This document shows positions 58,828-64,000 of a stretch of DNA of 64,000 nt, piece after piece. The DNA is from Durusdinium trenchii (taxonomy: Eukaryota; Sar; Dinophyceae; Suessiales; Symbiodiniaceae). The position numbers were made by a program, and so were the translations under genes. The DNA lies in assembly GCA_963970005.1 (NCBI GenBank), contig CAXAMN010022917.1, forward strand, positions 573,131 to 637,130, given 5' to 3'. Under the pieces are notes generated by a model that made no database searches, was not told the origin of the DNA, and was given only the letters and a program-made list of their open reading frames with translations. Each line of letters starts with the position of its first letter. Position 1 is the stretch's first letter.

Positions 58828-59537
58828 GTCATTTTCATCACGTGGAGTTCATGGAGCCCTTTCCGCTGCCGATCTTCCTTCGCGATGGTCTGGCCCGCAG
58901 CTGGGTCTCTCATCGTGTTGTGGCAGTGGTGGCTCATTTGGGGAATTCGCTTCAGGGGCACTTTCGCGCTCTTTTGCTAGATCCCATTACTGGAAAGAAG
59001 TGGCTATGTGATGACAATGAACGACCTCAGGAAATCATGGTCATCCCAGAGTACTTTCATACACGAGGTGTCCTGTTCTGGACCCTGCCATGTCAGGACC
59101 TGGATTTGGAAGACTCGGATGCTGATGGTATGCATGGTTTGCCTTCCTCAGCTGCACCTGTGAACCTAGGTCCTGAGACGCTGGGAACAACCTGCCCCAT
59201 GCTCACCATGGATCCGGCCACCACGACCTCAGATGGGGTTAAAGTGCCTTGGGAACCTCGGCCTTTTCTTGAAGGGCTGACCGCTGAGCGACCAAGCTTA
59301 GACCTGGATGCACCGGGTCCAAAGGTTGGGCTGCCTTTGAGAGATGACTCTCATGGCCGTGCCTTGGAGAACTGCTCCCGGATTGATCCTGCCACTTGGA
59401 CTAGAGCTCAGGCATTTCAGGAAGTTGCTCCTAGCCACTCGATAGAAGAGGACAGTGCCTTGGGAGAATTACTTCAGCGCCTGCAAGATGCTGATGCTTC
59501 CATCACCCGCGCCTTGGCAGCGGGACCTGCGCCTTAG
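58828..59537 (+). CDS. Ubiquitin carboxyl-terminal hydrolase (peptidase C19) C-terminal fragment, probably in a mobile element
   Basis: Starts after CTGTTAG and runs open for 236 codons to TAG 59537. The text VVAVVAHLGNSLQGHFRALL, then D-P-I-T-G-K-K-W-L-C-D-D-N, matches the end of USP catalytic domains, with the catalytic His in G-H-F and the W..DD block (known for peptidase C19). The Cys box expected upstream is absent; upstream is triplet repeat. The following 150 residues are acidic and low-complexity and unrecognised. It is plus-strand in a minus-strand gene cluster and lies between two triplet arrays, which suggests an inserted element. That this domain rides on dinoflagellate retroelements is inference. 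Confidence 0.55.
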
Positions 59538-59881
59538 CGGATGAGTGAGCCTGCAGCCTGCGCCTCTGCGCCTGAGGCTGATGGCCTGCAGCTGGCGGCT
59601 GATGTGGCCGCTGATCCTGAGAGGGAGAGACATCCATTTTCCTTTAGCTGATTTTGATGTGATAGCTTCTCCGGACTGTTCATTTTCCGGTGCTGGTCAC
59701 TAGCTTGCTTGAGGAAGCCTGCAATGATAGGCAGCTCCCACCGTTACCCTGCGACTAGGTGACACTTATTTGCTTGTGATATTCAAAAGATCTCCGATCA
59801 TATGATCAAGGAGTCCGGTCAACAAGGCATTGACCGAAGGGCGGCGCTACTCTCTCCTGAGTGCGTGAGAAGAAGAAAAAG
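59538..59881. other. Spacer between the C19-like frame and triplet array 2
   Basis: Begins with a short Ala/Glu-rich plus frame (MSEPAACASAPEADGLQL). No other signal. Confidence 0.4.
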
Positions 59882-60238
59882 AAAGTTGCTGTTGCTGCTG
59901 TTGTTGTTGTTGCTGTTGCTCCTGCTGTTGTTGTTGCTGTTGCTGTTGCTGCTGGTGTTGTTGTTGCTGTTGCTGTTGCTCTTGCTGCTGGTGTTGTTGT
60001 TGCTGTTGCTGTTGCTGCTGTATGCTGCTGTTGTTGTTGCTGTTGCTGTCGTTGTTGCTGTTGCTGCTGGTGTTGTTGTTGCTGCTGCTGTCGTTGTTGC
60101 TCTTGCTGCTGGTGTTGTTGTTGCTATTCCTGCAGTTGCTGTTGCTGTTGCTCTTGCTGCTGGTGTTGTTATTGCTGTTGCTGCTGCTGTTTTTGTTGCT
60201 GTTGCTGCTGTTGCTGTTGCTGCTGTTGTTTTTGTTGT

Positions 60239-60270
<32 letters not shown>

Positions 60271-60421
60271 CTGCTGGTGTTGTTGCTGCTCCTGTTGTTG
60301 CTGTTGATGTTGCTCTTGCTGCTGGTGTTGTTGTTGCTGTTCCGGCTGTTGCTGTTGCTCTTGCTGCTGGTGTGGTTATTCCTGGTCCTGCTGTTGTTGT
60401 TGTTGCTGCTGCTGTTGTTGT

Positions 60422-60452
<31 letters not shown>

Positions 60453-60612
60453 AGTGTTGTTGTTGCTGTTGCTTTGCTGCTGTTGTTGTTGCTGTTGCCG
60501 TTGCTGCTGGTGCTGTTGTTGCTGTTGCTGTTGCTGCTGGTGTTGTTGTTGCTGCTGTTGTCGTTGTTGCTCTTGCTGCTGGTGTTGTTGTTGCTATTCC
60601 TGCTGTTGCCCA
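59882..60612. repeat. GTT/GCT triplet repeat, array 2 (about 730 bp)
   Basis: Nearly pure GTT, GCT, CTT, GGT triplets. All three plus frames are open for long distances (Leu, Cys or Val/Ala runs) and a minus frame is open (Asn/Ser/Thr/Ala runs). These are repeat artefacts, not genes. Longer repeats inside (CTTGCTGCTGGTGTTGTTGT) recur many times. Confidence 0.85.
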
Positions 60613-62136
60613 AAGGATAGTTAATGTGGCTTTCCATTATTGTGGCTGTATGAAATGCAGGAAACTGCACCAAACCACAGGAAAACGCTTAAAACAGCAT
60701 CAAAAACACAACAACAAAGTCCATAACCTGACCCTCTTGCTGCCACCCATTTTTCCACACGAGCTCTTGTGGCTCAAAGGTCGATCTGTGACATCATCGA
60801 GCTGGCGCGCCTCCAACGTTGGCTCAACAACAAATCCCGATAGACTAGATCTGATAGGTTTTTAAAAGAGTGGTCAAACCCCTTGGAGAAAGAGTGGCTA
60901 CTACCAGAATCGATCACTTCTTGAAAAATATGACGATCGTGACCATAGTGGTCTAGGTGCGAATAGCTTGCGCACAATGATGCTTGATCTTGAACAACTT
61001 CTGAACAACAAAAATACAGAAAAACACTAACACCAAACCAAATCATTAACAAAAAAAACCTTTCTGCCTGGAACGCACTCGCCCTCAGTGTTAGAATACG
61101 GGTGCTTTCGCTCAAAGCGAAAACCGGCTTCCTGCCCAACAAAAGTTGCCAAAAGCTCCAACACCTTCCACCTGTTCCCCAAGAAAAGCGGCCTGCGTGG
61201 CTTCAATCCAAATCGTGCCCGGCGCAGGCGCAACCGCAAGCCAAAACAGCGCTGGCCAGAGGGTGGAGCACAGCGCGGGCTTCTTTCCAAGTCTTCTCAC
61301 AGAAGAAGCTGGTGCAACAAACTGGCTCGCCTGCCGGTCTCTGTAAACCATATGTTGTTTTCCAAAAATTGGCTCTGGAGGTTTTTGCAAGCTCACCGAA
61401 TTCTCTACAAACATTAGGAAAATATTCGACGTAAACGAGGTGGCGGCTTCATTGCGAGCAATGCAAAGTTTTTAAGCCCTTGGTCCGCGTTCTGAAAAAA
61501 AAACTTCTGTCCCAGACTGTGGGGGTGCCCAGGAACGCCTGGGTGATCCTTGACACCTGGCCAAGGAATGGTTTCTTGCTATAGTTGAAAGCATAAGGAA
61601 CAACCGTGTTCTTCTTGAATCCGAAGATTTTCTCCAACGGAGCTGAAACCCAAGCAGCCAAGGTTCTCGCAGGTCCGCCGGTGCTGACTGTGCAGCTGCT
61701 CCGGATTTCGCAGTTGTGGCGCAGTTTGGGCCAGGCGGTCGCCTGAACACTCACGTGCCACCGCACGCTTTTATTTCATCGAAGTAAACCTTCTTGAGCA
61801 CAAACCTGACTGTCTTGGGCTCCTCTCCCAAGGACCAGAAGCCACTTGATGCAGATTGGGCATCCTGGCAACTGTGTGAAAGACACAGGACCTGTGTGTA
61901 AAAAATATTGAACAAAACAGGCGTAGTAGCACCCAGACCTTGCAAATGGAAGATAAAGGTCATTAGCTGACCAAAGATAGAAATAACCAAAGTCATCCCT
62001 CTTGGGGTAACGCGAAGCTTAGCAACAGCCACTGCCCGGCAAAGCACCTCATGGTTGTCTTTTTCTTGCGCGTTTTTCTTTGCTTTCTTAACAGGTTCCT
62101 GGAAAACGGAAGGGCGCGGGCCGCACGGGCACCGCG

Positions 62137-62384
62137 CGGTTCCCACGCCTGCTCGGTCGCAAGCTTGTGAACCTTCTTTTCCTTCTGGTCCTGCACTTCT
62201 TATGCCGGGGCGTCTTTGCTTGATGCGCGCCCGTTTCAAAACTTTCAATGCGTGGAAACTCCCAAAAGGCAAGACTTTGAGAAGCTGTTTTCCCAAACCT
62301 AAGGGTCTGCCATGGCGCACGGTCCCCACGCCTGCTTGGTCGTATGCTTGCGAACCTTCTTGGACTTCTTTTCCTTCTGGTCCT
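62137..62384. repeat. Direct repeat, about 60 bp, 185 bp apart
   Basis: CCCACGCCTGCT(C/T)GGTCG and AACCTTCTTTTCCTTCTGGT occur in both halves; the second copy has a 9-bp insert (TGGACTTCT). Confidence 0.7.
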
Positions 62385-62470
62385 CCCCCTCCAGTGGAAG
62401 TTGATTAAAGGCTTTCAATGGGGCGCGGGACGAAAGGACACCCGAATGCAAAGTTCTGGATTCTGACACC

Positions 62471-62603
62471 CCTTGCTCCTAGTAGCGATGCCAGGAGCCC
62501 CTAGTAGCGTCCTTGCTCCTAGTAGCGAGGCCAGGAGCGTCCTTGCTCCTAGTAGATCTAGTAGCGAGGCCAGGAGCCCCTAGTAGCGTCCTTGCTCCTA
62601 GTT
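62471..62603 (-). repeat. Tandem cluster of CCTTGCTCCTAGTAGCG motifs
   Basis: Four copies of CCTTGCTCCTAGT alternate with GCCAGGAGC. The densest example of the dispersed family in the window. Confidence 0.75.
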
Positions 62604-62800
62604 GTCCGTGGTCCCTGGGTCGGATTGAGAACCGTTTATGCGCGGGCGGGCTTGTAAGGAGAACCTTCTGAAGATTCTGAACGCGGCCTTAGGAGTTAGA
62701 AGGGGATTCCTTGAAGCATGTCACACGATCTTGGGGCGAGCTTATTGCAACCGATAGTGGGCTCAAAAGGATTGCACAAGTCTATTGAAAAAGGGTAGGT

Positions 62801-62985
62801 TCAGACCACACCCAACCACCAAGACCTGGCCCCTGTGGCCTCTCTGTTGTACCATCGCAGCGGAGGGAGCTCGTCCTCATTCATCACGCTCGGATTCGTC
62901 CATTCGTAGATCTCCGCACTAATCGCCCGGTCCACCCAGAGCCTGCATGCCTTGACACTCACCACCTTCGCGTAGCGAAGGAACA
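62801..62985 (-). CDS. C-terminal exon, left arm of inverted repeat
   Basis: Reads R-Y-A-K-V-V-S-V-K-A-C-R, then LWVDRAISAEIYEWTNPSVM and ends WWLGVV with TGA 62801. About 76% identical to the right-arm copy over 58 residues. The sequence upstream of about 62985 is GC-rich, Ser/Ala-rich and not shared. Unrecognised family. Confidence 0.5.
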
Positions 62986-63126
62986 GCGCGCTGCCACTGC
63001 TACTGCTGAAGGCAGCAGCAACGCCGCCCACGGCGCACTGCCGCGACTCGAGCCGCCGCCTTGCGGCCGAGCCGAGCGCGCGGGAGCGCAACCTGCTGGC
63101 ACAAAGCCATGATCAACACGCATCCC

Positions 63127-63309
63127 TACGTTCGCTACGAGAAGGAGGTGACTGTCAAGGCATGCCGCTGCTGGGTGGACCGGACGATCAGTGCGGAGGT
63201 CTACGAGTGGACGAATCCCAAGGTGATGGATGAGGATGAGCTCCCTCCGCTTCTTTGGTACAACAGAAAGGCCGCAGGGCCCGAGTCTGGATGGTTGGGT
63301 GTGGTATGA
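63127..63309 (+). CDS. C-terminal exon, right arm of inverted repeat
   Basis: Reads R-Y-E-K-E-V-T-V-K-A-C-R, then CWVDRTISAEVYEWTNPKVM and ends GWLGVV with TGA 63307-63309. It diverges from its partner at many first and second codon positions, so conservation of the protein is not obviously stronger than that of the DNA. An ATG at 63109 could start a short protein. Unrecognised family. Confidence 0.5.
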   Translation, partial: YVRYEKEVTVKACRCWVDRTISAEVYEWTNPKVMDEDELPPLLWYNRKAAGPESGWLGVV

Positions 63310-63580
63310 CCCTACCCTTTTTCAATAGACTTTTGCAAACCTTTTGAGGTTGTAGCTTCAGAGATTCTGAGGTTCTAGCTTCAGAAACATGCGGAAAGCA
63401 TTCGGAGAAACGTGTGGAATCCGAAGATCAAACAAAAAACGACGTTGGGAAATCGGACAGGCCGTGCCTTGAAGACGCGGCCTTTCAAATCATCGTTCAA
63501 AGATCCGCCCATGCCACATCGCTCGAAGATCCACCCATGGCACGGGTGGTTGGTATGGTCTTGAAAAAAGATTCCTGCTT

Positions 63581-63906
63581 GCAGTTGCTGCAAGTTCTTC
63601 TGAGGGTTACTTTCTTCAATTGCTGACGTGTCAGCCTGCAGTGACTGAGCCCTGACCTGTTGAGGCCACTGAAACTCGGCCGTTTTACCTGGGCTTCTAT
63701 GTTGTCAGGGCTGGTTGGTATGTATTGGCTACTATATTGGCAGTTGCTACGAGTTCTTCTGAGGACCTTTCTTCTTCAATTGCTGACGTGTCTGCCTGCA
63801 GTGTCTGAGCCCTGACCTGGAAGCGGGGTACCTTTGAGGCCATTGAAACTCTGCTGTTTTACCTTTGGTGGTTTTCCTGCATTTTTCTGGGTTTCTATGT
63901 TGTTTT
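63581..63906 (+). repeat. Imperfect tandem duplication, about 130 and 165 bp
   Basis: Both halves begin GCAGTTGCT, share TTCAATTGCTGACGTGTC and CTGAGCCCTGACCTG, and end near TTCTATGTTGT. The second has two insertions. Confidence 0.75.
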
Positions 63907-63957
63907 GACCCTTTCAACCCGCCACAAAAAGCATCATCCACATTAACTGTTCTATGA

Positions 63958-64000
63958 GTTGCTCTTGCTGTTGCTCTTGCTGCTGGTGTTGTTATTGCTG
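63958..64000. repeat. GTT/GCT triplet repeat, array 3, cut by the window end
   Basis: TTGCTCTTGCTGTTGCTCTT and GCTGCTGGTGTTGTTATTGC, the same words as arrays 1 and 2. Confidence 0.8.

Larger units (their letters stand above)
60613..62761. other. Stretch with uncertain open frames
   Basis: Minus-strand frames are long here (for example 62329-61751 and 61766-61449), with protein-like pieces such as ERKHPYSNTEGECVPG and APLEKIFGFKKNTVVPYAF. No family is recognised, the frames overlap and no splice structure is clear. This may be a decayed gene or element. Confidence 0.3.
62762..63348. repeat. Large inverted repeat, arms of about 220 bp, spacer 146 bp
   Basis: Arms 62762-62982 and 63129-63348 are about 85% identical in reverse complement, from CTCAAAAGG / CCTTTTGAG at the outer ends to the coding parts inside. 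Similarity continues past both stop codons (CTACCCTTTTTCAATAGAC). Confidence 0.85.

Noticed and set aside
59802..60673. Long open frames of over 200 codons on both strands
   Set aside because: They are translations of the GTT/GCT triplet array (poly-Leu, Cys, Val-Ala, or Asn/Ser/Thr) and not evidence of genes.

Overview
The window looks like nuclear DNA of a dinoflagellate, most likely a symbiodiniacean. This is inferred from gene architecture, not from a marker gene. Coding sequence is split into short exons separated by introns of roughly 65 bp to several kb. Several introns only splice in frame with GA or GC at the 5' end instead of GT, a known dinoflagellate trait. The sequence is full of short palindromic elements and dispersed motifs. 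Almost every supportable exon lies on the minus strand, as expected for a dinoflagellate unidirectional gene cluster. Two 10-N scaffold gaps (20722-20731 and 58678-58687) both sit inside tandem repeats. No rRNA, tRNA, CRISPR array or bacterial-type operon was seen.

Layout from left to right. 1-1.8 kb: nothing convincing. 1.8-5.36 kb (-): a complete five-exon PUS7/TruD-type tRNA pseudouridine synthase, the best gene here, with every junction phase-checked. 8.46-12.9 kb (-): an unrecognised multi-exon gene ending in a Val-Val-Pro-Glu-Ala repeat, a basic patch and two NFKF-GYPPPP motifs; its last exon changes reading frame at a run of seven A. 16-18.1 kb (-): isolated exons. 19.4-24.7 kb (-): an unrecognised gene with two phase-consistent exon pairs, interrupted by a 63-bp satellite and other repeats. 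27.5-30.1 kb (-): a probable single-pass membrane glycoprotein. 31.7-35 kb (-): another unrecognised multi-exon gene. 35-46.4 kb: mostly repeats and weak exon candidates. 46.5-58.6 kb (-): a serine carboxypeptidase of family S28 (lysosomal Pro-X carboxypeptidase type) spread over about 12 kb, with Ser, Asp and His of the triad visible and the N-terminus not found. 58.6-60.6 kb: two GTT/GCT triplet arrays flanking a plus-strand ubiquitin-hydrolase (peptidase C19) C-terminal fragment, probably carried by a mobile element. 62.8-63.35 kb: a large inverted repeat whose two arms each encode a related 58-residue C-terminus, pointing away from each other.

The recognised genes serve separate housekeeping roles (tRNA/mRNA pseudouridylation and lysosomal proteolysis); nothing suggests a shared pathway. 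The most distinctive material is structural: GA-AG introns with short repeats at their junctions, three families of small palindromic elements with good terminal inverted repeats, and dispersed motifs that coincide with 3' splice sites. Together these suggest active intron and MITE turnover. Exon ends outside the PUS7 gene are estimates from splice motifs and reading phase; no transcript evidence was available.
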